Assembly: GCA_963804055.1 (NCBI GenBank)
Contig: CAWDOU010000001.1
Coordinates: 186,001 to 250,000 of the forward strand
Direction: 5' to 3'
Origin: Bog-473 sp963804055
GTDB lineage: Bacteria > Actinomycetota > Acidimicrobiia > Acidimicrobiales > RAAP-2
Length of the DNA stretch: 64,000 nucleotides
The translations under genes and the position numbers were made by a program. Positions 16,895-25,202 of the stretch are shown here, one piece after another (the first letter of the stretch is position 1; each line of letters begins with the position of its first letter). Under the pieces are notes generated by a model that searched no databases, had not been told where the DNA came from, and saw only the letters and a program-made list of their open reading frames with translations.

Positions 16895-17251
16895 TCAGGC
16901 AAGACGCGGAGACATCTCTCTGCGCCTCCTTCGGAAGGACAAGGCGACGCCGATCGCGATGAGGGCGAGTCCCGCGATCCACGCTGCCACGGCGATATGC
17001 AGCCGACCATCGGCCTGAAGATGGCAGGCGGCCGAAGCAGTGGCGGCCGGATCCGCGACCGAGCGGTACCGCCCCATGAAAGGTGAGCCGCAGCCGTAGG
17101 ACGCTCCGCCCACGGTGACCGACCAGGGCCCGATGGTGAACCAGAGCGCGACCAGCACGCTGACGCTTCCGGCAACCAATGCCGTTCGCTCCCACGGGGC
17201 GGATGCCCGACTCGGTCGTGTGTCCGCGTCGTGGCCGTGAACCTGCGTCAT
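16895..17251 (-). CDS. Hypothetical small membrane protein with two transmembrane helices
   Basis: About 118 residues. Helices at roughly 25-45 (TALVAGSVSVLVALWFTIG) and 82-103 (LHIAVAAWIAGLALIAIGVA) flank a loop with two cysteines (YGCGS, ASAACHL), and the protein ends RRRRREMSPRLA. The two-cysteine loop and two-helix layout is common among actinobacterial membrane proteins of unknown role. The start at 17251 is tentative; an in-frame ATG lies at 17269. It precedes the 16362-16886 gene by 8 bp. Confidence 0.6.
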   Translation of the reverse strand: MTQVHGHDADTRPSRASAPWERTALVAGSVSVLVALWFTIGPWSVTVGGASYGCGSPFMGRYRSVADPAATASAACHLQADGRLHIAVAAWIAGLALIAIGVALSFRRRRREMSPRLA

Positions 17252-17330
17252 GGGCACGCGCCAGAGCATATGGCCGCCGCGTGATCTCTGCCCGCCTCCC
17301 GAACGTCGAATCGAACCCGTTCCGAACGGC

Positions 17331-17717
17331 TCAATAGGGCAGCTCGGCGGGAAGACAGTTCGTGTAGTCAGGTTCCGGAAGCTCCGGAAGGCGTCGTGCC
17401 AATACTGAGGGATGTCCATCGAGAAAGGCGCGGGCGATGCGATGCATGCCGTCCATGACCCTCCCGTCGGGCCCGAGAATCACCGGATAGGCGAGATCGA
17501 CAGCGGCAATCAGCCGAGCATGCTCGGCAACCTGTCGCACGGTGGGAGGTGGGAAACCTTCGCCGAACCAGTACACCGAGTCGAACTCGCCGATCGACTC
17601 AAGGCCTATCTCTTCAACGGGAAGGGGCGCCGAGAGTGCAATGAGACGGTCGACGTCCCATGCATCGAGCCGATGTGCTCCCGGCCAGAAGTGGTACTGC
17701 TTTCGCATGCGATCCAT
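17331..17717 (-). CDS. ParB-like / uncharacterised conserved protein
   Basis: 128 residues with no signal or membrane segment. Recognisable stretches are FWPGAHRLDAWDVDRLI, YPVILGPDGRVMDGMHRIAR (a ParB/sulfiredoxin-fold type element) and the C-terminal PEPDYTNCLPAELPY. Proteins of this kind are scattered through bacteria without known function. ATG at 17717, with a second in-frame ATG three codons later. It stands alone between two small membrane-protein genes and the xyl operon. Confidence 0.7.
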   Translation of the reverse strand: MDRMRKQYHFWPGAHRLDAWDVDRLIALSAPLPVEEIGLESIGEFDSVYWFGEGFPPPTVRQVAEHARLIAAVDLAYPVILGPDGRVMDGMHRIARAFLDGHPSVLARRLPELPEPDYTNCLPAELPY

Positions 17718-17750
17718 TGTGCCCGATCACATGTGAGCGCCTTTGGCCTC

Positions 17751-18761
17751 TCAGGGAGGAGGCGCTGTGCTTTCCCGCACGACGAGCTCCGCCGGCACCA
17801 CGACATGGCGGTCCACCGGGTCGCCATCGGCGAGGGAGAGCAGGAGCTCGACGCTGCGACGACCGACCTCGTCGAAGTCCTGCCGGATGGTCGTGAGCGG
17901 CGGGAGGAAGAATCCCGATTCCGGCGTGTCGTCGAATCCGACCACGCTCACGTCCTCGGGCACCCGGCGGCCCGCATCGTGGAGTCCCCGGATGACCCCG
18001 AGCGCGGTTTGGTCGTTGGCTGCGAAGACGGCCGTCACGTCGGCATCGCGGGCCAGACGTTGCCCCGCCTCGTAGCCCCGGCGGGCGGTCCAGTCACCCG
18101 CTACGGAGCGACCGCGCTGGGCGGGGTACGTCCGATGGGCGTCTGACCAGCCCCGCATGCGGGCGGTCGCATCGATCCAGGTCTGCGGACCGGTGACATG
18201 GTGCACCATTCGGTGCCCGAGATCGAGGAGGTGACGCGTGGCCAATCGCGCGCCCTCGACCTGGTCGATCGTTACCGTCGGCGCGCCGATGGCCGGATCG
18301 CCACCGACCACGACGAGGGGGAGGTCACCGTCGATTTGCGTTGCCGCCTCGACGACCCGCCGCACGGGAGCGACGACGATCACGCCTTGCACGTGGGATG
18401 CCCGCAACCGGTGGAGCGTGGACGCCATGTCGTTGCCGCTTCTGCTCAGTGTCACGAAGCTCAGCGCGTGGCCCGCCTCCCGCGCCGCCGCCTCAATGCC
18501 GAAGAGCATGCGGGAGGGTCCGAATTGTTCGGTCTCGACGGCCATGACCCCGAGGGTCCGCGAGCTCCCGCCGGCCAGGACGCGTGCCGCCGTGTTGGCG
18601 TGGTAGCCCAGCTCCGTGACCGCCTCCTCGACCCGCTGCCGCGTCTCGTCGGTGACGCCGGTGAAGCCGTTGAGGACGCGCGACACCGTCATGACAGACA
18701 CGCCGGCCTGCGCGGCGACGTCGGCCATGACGGCGGGGCGGGACGGTGTGCCGCTGGTCAT
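17751..18761 (-). CDS. LacI-family transcriptional regulator of the xylose operon
   Basis: 336 residues: helix-turn-helix at the N-terminus (VMADVAAQAGVSVMTVSRVL, residues about 11-30) with hinge region HANTAARVLAGG, then a periplasmic-binding-protein-like ligand domain ending FDDTPESGFFLPPLTTIRQD. Its start overlaps the stop of the GH43 gene (ATGA), making it the last gene of the xylA-xylB-GH43 operon and so probably autoregulated. By context the effector is xylose or a xylo-oligosaccharide, and the site at 22892-22905 upstream of xylA is the likely operator. Confidence 0.9.
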   Translation of the reverse strand: MTSGTPSRPAVMADVAAQAGVSVMTVSRVLNGFTGVTDETRQRVEEAVTELGYHANTAARVLAGGSSRTLGVMAVETEQFGPSRMLFGIEAAAREAGHALSFVTLSRSGNDMASTLHRLRASHVQGVIVVAPVRRVVEAATQIDGDLPLVVVGGDPAIGAPTVTIDQVEGARLATRHLLDLGHRMVHHVTGPQTWIDATARMRGWSDAHRTYPAQRGRSVAGDWTARRGYEAGQRLARDADVTAVFAANDQTALGVIRGLHDAGRRVPEDVSVVGFDDTPESGFFLPPLTTIRQDFDEVGRRSVELLLSLADGDPVDRHVVVPAELVVRESTAPPP

Positions 18762-20236
18762 GTCTCCACGTAGTCGAACCAGTCGACCGCGGCGTCACCG
18801 CCCACCGCGTACATTGCGATCATGCGGCCCAGGAACCCTCCGGTGACCTCGGTGGAGAGGTAGCGGCCGTCCAGCTCGGCGAGTGTGTGGGCTGTGCCGG
18901 CGTCGTCGACGTAGCCGAGTGAGACGGTGTCGGGCCCGTGCACGTGGGGTCCGGTCGCAATCGTCAGGACGACGGGATCCTTCGGAAGTGCGGCTTCACC
19001 GACGACGGCGTCGAGCGAACCGACGCGGGCCCGGGCGACGATGCGATCGCCGCGGATGGCAACGTCGTAGTGCGCCTGCTCGTCCAGCCACAGTGTCAGC
19101 CCGGCCTCGGCCGCCGTGCCCGCTTCGACCAGCGCAGTGGCCCGGCAATGGTGGTGCTGCTGGCGGCGGCCCACGAAGGTCGGTGCCGGCTCGTCGAGGG
19201 TCGCCTCTCCGGCGTGCAGGACGAGCCGGCCCGGGCGGTCGGTCAGCGAGCTGACAGCCGTCGGGGGCCGGCGGAGACCGACCCACTGGGGACCGAGTGC
19301 GGGGGCGTCGAAGTCCTCGCGTCCCGGAGTCGGCGCGTCCTCTGCCGTTCCGGGCGCCGTCGTGGCCATCTCCGGTGCCGGATCGCCCGGCACGGGCCAG
19401 CCCCCGTCCCAGTGCACGGGAACGAGGAAGGTCTCTCGACCCAGCGTGTGGAAGCCGGGACCGATTCCCCTTGGCCGCACGCCGAGGAGGACCATCCACC
19501 ACGACCCGTCGGCGAACTCGACCAGGTCGCCGTGACCCGTGTTCTGAATCGGCGCATCGGTACTGCGGTGGCTGACGATGGGGTTTGACGGGCACCCTTC
19601 CCATGGCCCCACGGGCGACGGCCCCCGGGCGACCGAGACGCAATGGCCGCTGTGCGTTCCGCCCTCGGCGATGAGCAGGTACCACGTACCCTCCCGCTGG
19701 TAGAGGTGCGGTGCCTCGGGGTATTGCAGGCCCGTGCCGGACCAGGTCAGCTCGGGTTCGTTCAAGAACTCCCCGGTTCCGGTGTCGATGCGGCAGCGGG
19801 CGATGCCGCCCAGGCCCGAGAAGTGGACCCAGCAATTGCCCTCGTCGTCCCAGGCCAGGTCGGGATCGATGCCCGGGACGAGCACCGAGGTGGGGTCCGA
19901 CCACGGGCCGGCCGGGTCTTCGCTGGTGACGAAGAACGATCGCGCGCCCCCGCTGCCGACATTGGTCGTGATCATCCAGAAGCGTCCGTCGTGGTAGCGG
20001 ATAGTCGGCGCGTAAATGCCGAGCGACGACCAGTCCCGTGTCGCCGTCAGGTCGAGTTGCGACGGGCGCTCGAGGACGTTGCCGATCTGGGTCCAGTCGA
20101 CCAGGTTGGACGACCGGAAAACGGGGACCCCGGGAGAGAAGACGAAGGAGGACGTCACCAAGAAGTACTCGTCGCCGACCCGGCACACGCTCGGGTCCGG
20201 ATAGAAGCCGGACAGGACGGGATTGCGATACGTCAT
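18758..20236 (-). CDS. Glycoside hydrolase family 43 beta-xylosidase / alpha-arabinofuranosidase
   Basis: A 492-residue GH43 enzyme without signal peptide, so probably cytoplasmic. The five-bladed propeller shows the catalytic residues in order: base Asp in SGFYPDPSVC (residue about 14), pKa-tuning Asp in VPGIDPDLAWDD, and acid Glu in QYPEAPHLYQ. A C-terminal beta-sandwich (about 310-490, with LTLWLDEQAHYDVAI) is that of XynB-type beta-xylosidases. It releases xylose from imported xylo-oligosaccharides for XylA and XylB. The start at 20236 overlaps the xylulokinase stop (ATGA), and its stop overlaps the LacI gene start. Confidence 0.92.
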   Translation of the reverse strand: MTYRNPVLSGFYPDPSVCRVGDEYFLVTSSFVFSPGVPVFRSSNLVDWTQIGNVLERPSQLDLTATRDWSSLGIYAPTIRYHDGRFWMITTNVGSGGARSFFVTSEDPAGPWSDPTSVLVPGIDPDLAWDDEGNCWVHFSGLGGIARCRIDTGTGEFLNEPELTWSGTGLQYPEAPHLYQREGTWYLLIAEGGTHSGHCVSVARGPSPVGPWEGCPSNPIVSHRSTDAPIQNTGHGDLVEFADGSWWMVLLGVRPRGIGPGFHTLGRETFLVPVHWDGGWPVPGDPAPEMATTAPGTAEDAPTPGREDFDAPALGPQWVGLRRPPTAVSSLTDRPGRLVLHAGEATLDEPAPTFVGRRQQHHHCRATALVEAGTAAEAGLTLWLDEQAHYDVAIRGDRIVARARVGSLDAVVGEAALPKDPVVLTIATGPHVHGPDTVSLGYVDDAGTAHTLAELDGRYLSTEVTGGFLGRMIAMYAVGGDAAVDWFDYVET

Positions 20237-21654
20237 CGGGAGGCCGCCGCCACCGCGTCGGCGTACGCGGCGCGAATTCCTTCCCGGTCCACGGCCCCGT
20301 CGGGTTCCACCGTGTCGCCCTCTCCGAGCCCCCACGCCTCCGCCACCTGCGCCCAGTCACAGCCGTGGTGGACCGCCGCGGCCTGGACGGCTGCGCCACC
20401 CACCACGAGTTCGTCGTCGGCCGGCACCCGGACAGGACGGCCGGTCAGGTCCGCCACGACGCGCCGGTAGGCGGAGCTGCGGGCCGCACCGCCGACAAGG
20501 AACAGGGTCCCGGTGGTTGCCCGGGCTCCGAGGGCATCGGCGCCGGCGAGCAGATTGCACACCACGCCTTCGACAGCGGCGCGGGCCAGCTGGGCCGGTG
20601 TCACGTCGTTGCGCAAACCGGTCAAGAGGCCGGTCGCGCCCGGACGGTTCGGTGTGCGCTCGCCATCGAAGTGCGGGACGAGGAGGAGGCCACCTGCTCC
20701 TGGAGGCGCCTGTAGCGCCAGTGCATCGAACTGCGCATGATCGACGCCGAGCAACCGCCCCACGGCGTCGGTCACCTTCGTGGCGTTCATGGTGCAGACG
20801 AGCGGCAGGTAGCGGCCGGTCGCGTCGGCGAACCCCGCCACGGTGCCGGTGGGGTCCTCCACCGCCTCGTCGGCGACGACGAACGCCGTGCCGCTCGTGC
20901 CGAGACTCAGGGCGAGGTCGCCCGGTTGGAGGCCGAGTCCCAGCGCGGCCGCCATGTTGTCGCCCGTGCCGGGGGCCACCGTGATCCCCGCGCCCCGCCA
21001 TTCCCCGGCGACGGCATCCGGTGCCAGCACCTCGGGAAGCAGCGCTGCCCAGTCGACGTCGTCGCTCACGAGGCGCAGAAGATCCTCCCGGTAGCGCCCC
21101 TCCCGCGGTGACCAGTAGCCGGTGCCGGACGCGTCGCCTCGGTCGGTGGTACGGCGACCCGTCAGCCTGAAGGTGAGCCAGTCATGGGGGAGCATGACCG
21201 CCGCGGTGTGCCGGAAGCTCTCGGGCTCGCATCGGCGCAGCCAATGCAACTTGGTGATCGTGAAGCTGGGGACCGGGACGCTCCCGCACGCGGTGGCCCA
21301 GCCGGCCTGACCGCCTGGCAGGGCACCGAGGAGCATCGCGCTGTCGGGCGCAGACTCCGTGTCGTTCCAGAGCTTGGCGGGACGCAGGACGTCTCCGTTG
21401 TCATCGAGGACCACGAGGCCGTGCTGTTGCGCGGCGACAGCAAGCGCCGTCGGCGCCTGCCGGGAGGGGAGAGCGGCCTCGGCGCACGCGGCGTGAAACG
21501 CGTGCTCCCATGCCGAAGGGTGTTGCTCGCTGCGCGGTGGCGACGTCGCGGGATGTGCGGAGCGGCCCGACGCCATGACGGCACCGGTCTCGGCGTCGCG
21601 CACCTGCACCTTGCACGCGGTGGTGGACGAGTCCACTCCGACCACCAGGGGCAC
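20233..21654 (-). CDS. xylB: Xylulokinase
   Basis: A 473-residue FGGY-family kinase converting D-xylulose to xylulose-5-phosphate. Visible motifs: VVGVDSSTTACKVQV (phosphate-binding loop), AAQQHGLVVLD, LWNDTES, MLPHDWLTFRLTGR with GDASGTGYW, GTGDNMAAALGLG, and LSLGTSGTAFV in the second half. The GTG start shares its first base with the xylA stop (TAGTG), and its stop overlaps the GH43 start. Position and motifs make xylulose the expected substrate. Confidence 0.93.
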   Translation of the reverse strand: MPLVVGVDSSTTACKVQVRDAETGAVMASGRSAHPATSPPRSEQHPSAWEHAFHAACAEAALPSRQAPTALAVAAQQHGLVVLDDNGDVLRPAKLWNDTESAPDSAMLLGALPGGQAGWATACGSVPVPSFTITKLHWLRRCEPESFRHTAAVMLPHDWLTFRLTGRRTTDRGDASGTGYWSPREGRYREDLLRLVSDDVDWAALLPEVLAPDAVAGEWRGAGITVAPGTGDNMAAALGLGLQPGDLALSLGTSGTAFVVADEAVEDPTGTVAGFADATGRYLPLVCTMNATKVTDAVGRLLGVDHAQFDALALQAPPGAGGLLLVPHFDGERTPNRPGATGLLTGLRNDVTPAQLARAAVEGVVCNLLAGADALGARATTGTLFLVGGAARSSAYRRVVADLTGRPVRVPADDELVVGGAAVQAAAVHHGCDWAQVAEAWGLGEGDTVEPDGAVDREGIRAAYADAVAAASR

Positions 21655-22811
21655 TAGCGGGCCCCGAGCAGCAATTCGGTCACCAGTTGGTCCAGGCGCT
21701 CGTGCCCGTACCCCTGCGCGGCGAGCGCGTCTTCGTCGTAGGTGCCCGAGAGGAGTTCTGCGAGTCCACCGGCCGGGGCCGTCGGCTCACCGAGCTCTGC
21801 CACCTTGGCCACCCGGAGGGCCTCTTGGATCTCTCGATCCTCGTGGAAGCGACGCGCCTTGTCGGCGAGGATCAGGTAGGTACGCATGCAACCGCGTGCG
21901 AAGTCCCACACGCCGTCGGCGTCCTCGGTCCGGTACGGATGCGCGTCGAAGTGACGCATGCCCTGCCATCCGGCGTCTTCGAGGAGCTTGACCACGTAGA
22001 AGGCATCGCGGATCCCCTCCGAACCGAACCGGAAGTCCTGGTCGAACTTGCCGATGCGCTGTGCATTGAGGTCGATGTGGAAGAGCTTGCCCTGCCAGAG
22101 GGCCTGGGCCACCGCCTGTGAGAAGGACAGCCCGCTCATCGTCTCGTGTGCGAATTCCGGGTTCAGTCCCACCATGTCGGGGCGCTCGAGGGTGCCGATG
22201 AAGGCGAGCGCGTGGCCGACGGTGGGCAGGAGGATGTCACCTCGGGGCTCGTTGGGCTTGGGCTCCAGTGCGATGCGCAGGTGGAGGCCCCGGGCTGCGA
22301 TGTGCTCGCACACCAGATCGATCGCCTCCTTGTAGCGGTCGAGCGCCAGCCGGACGTCCTTGGCGGCTTCGGCCTCCATCCCCTCGCGGCCGCCCCACAG
22401 CACGAACACGTCCGCGCCCAGCTCGCCCCCGAGCTCCACCGCTTCGCACGCCTTCTTGACCGACAGGCGGCGTATCCGGGGGTCATTGGCCGTGAAGGCG
22501 CCCTCCTTGAAGACGGGCCGCCAGAACAGATTGGTGGTCACCATGGGAACGTGCATGCCGGTTGCGTCGAGCGCTCGCCGGAAGCGCTTGAGGATCTCGT
22601 CGCGCTCGGTGGCCGAGGAGCCGTACGGCACGAGGTCGTTGTCGTGGAAGCTCACGCCGTACGCGCCGAGGTCGGCCAGCCGATGGACGGAGTCGACGGG
22701 GTCCAGCGGTGCGCGCACCTCGGTGCCGAAGGGATCACGGCCCGGATTGCCCACCGTCCAGAGCCCGAAGGTGAAGTGGTCTTCCGGTCGGGGAGCAAAG
22801 GGATCGGTCAT
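21654..22811 (-). CDS. xylA: Xylose isomerase
   Basis: A 385-residue actinobacterial-type (class I) xylose isomerase, first gene of the operon. It interconverts D-xylose and D-xylulose with two divalent metals. Motifs in order: GVSFHDNDLVPYG (catalytic His), NLFWRPVFKEGAFT, VLWGGREGMEAE, ALEPKPNEPRGDI (metal and Lys), GLNPEFAHETMSG, FHIDLNAQ and MRHFDAHPYRTED. All expected metal and catalytic residues are present. ATG at 22811; the upstream gap contains a strong LacI-type operator at 22892-22905. Confidence 0.96.
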   Translation of the reverse strand: MTDPFAPRPEDHFTFGLWTVGNPGRDPFGTEVRAPLDPVDSVHRLADLGAYGVSFHDNDLVPYGSSATERDEILKRFRRALDATGMHVPMVTTNLFWRPVFKEGAFTANDPRIRRLSVKKACEAVELGGELGADVFVLWGGREGMEAEAAKDVRLALDRYKEAIDLVCEHIAARGLHLRIALEPKPNEPRGDILLPTVGHALAFIGTLERPDMVGLNPEFAHETMSGLSFSQAVAQALWQGKLFHIDLNAQRIGKFDQDFRFGSEGIRDAFYVVKLLEDAGWQGMRHFDAHPYRTEDADGVWDFARGCMRTYLILADKARRFHEDREIQEALRVAKVAELGEPTAPAGGLAELLSGTYDEDALAAQGYGHERLDQLVTELLLGAR

Positions 22812-22891
22812 GGGGTCCTCTCGGTCGTCGCCTGGCCCGGGGTCCGCCGCACTGCACTGTCGGCGCGGGCATTGTCCCAGGCAGCGCCCGA

Positions 22892-22905
22892 TGATAGCGT
22901 TATCA
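22892..22905. promoter_or_regulatory. LacI-family operator between xylA and the divergent oxidoreductase gene
   Basis: TGATAGCGTTATCA is a near-perfect 14-bp palindrome (12 of 14 symmetric) with central CG, 81 bp before the xylA start and 95 bp before the divergent gene at 23001. It could serve both. The sequence resembles the site at 4810-4823. Confidence 0.65.
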
Positions 22906-23000
22906 GCGGACGGACGTCTTGTGGAAGCGAGGAAGGGATCCATGCCACTTCGCGGTGCCGAATGCTTCCAACGGGAGGCCGCCTGCGGAGAGGCAACGCG

Positions 23001-23972
23001 GTGATCCGCTGGGGCGTGATCGGCCCGGGCAGCATCGCCACCGGGTTCGCCGAGGCGATGCAGTGGGCGGATGGGGGCACCATCGCTGCGGTGGCTTCGC
23101 GTTCGGCCGAACGGGCCGAAGCCTTCGGTGACCGCTTCGACATCCCGACCCGCTACGGCGACTACGAGGCCCTCGCGGCAGACCCACAGGTGGACGTGGT
23201 CTACGTGGCCACGCCGCACGCGCGCCACGAAGTCGACACGATCGGTCTGTTGCGGGCCGGCAAGCACGTGCTCTGCGAGAAGCCGATCGCGCTCAACGCC
23301 GATCAGGCGACGCGCATGGCGGACGAGGCCCGGAGCCGGGGGCTCTTCCTCATGGAAGCCATCTGGAGCCGCTTCCTCCCGTCCTACCGCGCGCTGGTGG
23401 AGATCGTCGGCGAGGGTCGCATCGGCGAGCCGCTGCTGGTCGAGGCCGACTTCGGGTTCCGCCGTCCGGTCGATCCAGCGCACCGGCACTTCGCCCGTGA
23501 GCTCGGGGGCGGTGCGCTGCTCGACCTCGGGATCTACCCCGTGCAGCTCTCGACGCTCGTGCTCGGGCCGATCGAGCGCGTCGTGGCCGACGGGGTCGTC
23601 GGTCAGACGGGGGTCGACGAGGTGGTCACCGCCCTGCTGCACCACTCGGGAGAGCGGTTGGGCGTGGTGAAGGCGGCCCTGCGTGTCGGTCTGACCTGCA
23701 CGGCGCGGATCGCCGGGTCTGACGGCGCCATCGACCTCCCCGCCATGATGCACTGCCCGAACTCGCTCACCGTCTCGGGTCGGGCAGGCGTCGAACACAT
23801 CGACGCCTCGTACGACGGTAACGGCCTTCGCTTCGAGATCGACGAGGTGCATCGGTGCCTCGCGGAGGGGCTGACCGAGAGCACCGTCATCCCACTGGAC
23901 GAGTCCATTGCGTTGGCCACCACACTGGACGCCATCCGGGCCGAGCTGGGCGTCATCTATCCCGGCGAATGA
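23001..23972 (+). CDS. Gfo/Idh/MocA family oxidoreductase (NAD(P)-dependent sugar dehydrogenase-like)
   Basis: 323 residues. Rossmann motif VIGPGSIATGFA (about 6-17), the family motif LCEKPIALNADQA (about 90-102) including the conserved EKP lysine, and a C-terminal alpha/beta domain with GGGALLDLGIYPVQL. It is closest to the dihydrodiol dehydrogenase / D-xylose 1-dehydrogenase branch, which includes enzymes oxidising xylose to xylonolactone. GTG start at 23001 follows GGAGAGG. It is divergent from the xyl operon, sharing its operator region, so a pentose-related substrate is likely but not shown. Confidence 0.85.
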   Translation: MIRWGVIGPGSIATGFAEAMQWADGGTIAAVASRSAERAEAFGDRFDIPTRYGDYEALAADPQVDVVYVATPHARHEVDTIGLLRAGKHVLCEKPIALNADQATRMADEARSRGLFLMEAIWSRFLPSYRALVEIVGEGRIGEPLLVEADFGFRRPVDPAHRHFARELGGGALLDLGIYPVQLSTLVLGPIERVVADGVVGQTGVDEVVTALLHHSGERLGVVKAALRVGLTCTARIAGSDGAIDLPAMMHCPNSLTVSGRAGVEHIDASYDGNGLRFEIDEVHRCLAEGLTESTVIPLDESIALATTLDAIRAELGVIYPGE

Positions 23973-23981
23973 AGGCCGCGC

Positions 23982-25202
23982 TTAGCGCAGGCGGTAGAGC
24001 ACCTCGCCGGCATCAGGGACCACCAGCGCCTCGGTGTCGTCCGCCCAGCCCGCCGGATCGACGGCACCCGGAGCCAGGTACCCGAGGTTGACGCGTCGCA
24101 CGACGTCTTCGGGAATGCCTGTGGCCAGGGTGACCCGGACCCGCTGGCGTTCCTCCACTCCGTCGTAGGTCCCGACGCCGTACAGGTGGGTGGAGTGCGC
24201 CAGGTCGCCCCAGGGGACGTCGCGGTAGCGGTCCCACTGGGCCAGGAAGAAGTCGCGGCAGTGATAGCCGATGTCCACGAGCCGCGGGTGCATGGCGGCG
24301 ACCTCGGTGATGTGCGGTGCGTACAGGACGACCTCGCCACCGTCGGCGACGACGGGCTCCACCTTGTAGAACCCCTTGGCGCCGGTCCACAGGTCCGGAT
24401 ACCGGGTCGGGATCAGGGAGAGCACGCGCTGAATCGGGCTGTCGACATATGCAATGTGCGTCTCGGCCGCCACATCGGCGGCCGCCGCCCAGGCGCGGCC
24501 CGGCTCCCCGAAGGACAGCGACTCGAGGCCGCCGCTCGCGTGGTCGACGACGACGCACAGGGCGTGACGCTCGCCGGGGACGAGCTCGGCGGCGGCATCG
24601 ACCAGCGCCCGCACCGGCGTGGTGCCCCGGGTGCCGATGATCGCACTGCTCGTGATCAGCGCACCGAGCCAGTGCGTGACGTCGATCATCTCCTGGCTCG
24701 ACAGGCCGGGGAAGAGGTACTTGTTGCCGCCCGAGAACCCGATGACCTCATGGGGGAGCACGGGGCCCACCAGCAGGGTCACGTCGCTCTCGACGACCAG
24801 CCGATTGACGCGGACGTCGATGGCGTCGTGCAGCCGGCCCGTGGAGAGCTCCGTCACCAGAGCCGCCGGCAGGCGCCCCACGTGGGCGTACGTGGCCTCA
24901 TCCCACCAGGCGTGGTTCCGGATGGGGATGCCGGTCGACCCGGCGAGCACGCTGATGGCCTCGTCGGACATCGGCGCGTGGGTGCCCAGTGCCACGACGG
25001 CGGACAACGAGCGCGCCCGCCCGGCTGCCCCTTCCTCAATGCCCCGGAGAAGCACCGGCATGGGGCAGTTCCGCGTCGCGTCCGGGATCACCACGCACAG
25101 CGAGCGACCGTCCAGGTCCAATGCGGCGACGTGGTCGCGCACGAACGAGCGCACGTCGTCGGGGTCGAGCACCTGTCCGGGGCCTCCGAGGGTCAGCGTC
25201 AC
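23982..25202 (-). CDS. LarA-family nickel-pincer racemase/epimerase homologue
   Basis: 406 residues, typical for LarA. The residues that hold the nickel-pincer cofactor and act in catalysis in lactate racemase appear at the right spacing: DATR (Asp41, Arg44), GTHAP (His75), LPHEVIGFSGGNKY (His151, Lys161, ten apart) and EMIDVTHWLG (His177, sixteen after the Lys). The family includes racemases of lactate and other 2-hydroxyacids and epimerases of aldonates. It overlaps the upstream uronate-type dehydrogenase by ATGA, so an aldonate (mannonate, altronate) is a likelier substrate than lactate. The cofactor needs larB/C/E, which are not in this window. Confidence 0.85.
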   Translation of the reverse strand: MTLTLGGPGQVLDPDDVRSFVRDHVAALDLDGRSLCVVIPDATRNCPMPVLLRGIEEGAAGRARSLSAVVALGTHAPMSDEAISVLAGSTGIPIRNHAWWDEATYAHVGRLPAALVTELSTGRLHDAIDVRVNRLVVESDVTLLVGPVLPHEVIGFSGGNKYLFPGLSSQEMIDVTHWLGALITSSAIIGTRGTTPVRALVDAAAELVPGERHALCVVVDHASGGLESLSFGEPGRAWAAAADVAAETHIAYVDSPIQRVLSLIPTRYPDLWTGAKGFYKVEPVVADGGEVVLYAPHITEVAAMHPRLVDIGYHCRDFFLAQWDRYRDVPWGDLAHSTHLYGVGTYDGVEERQRVRVTLATGIPEDVVRRVNLGYLAPGAVDPAGWADDTEALVVPDAGEVLYRLR

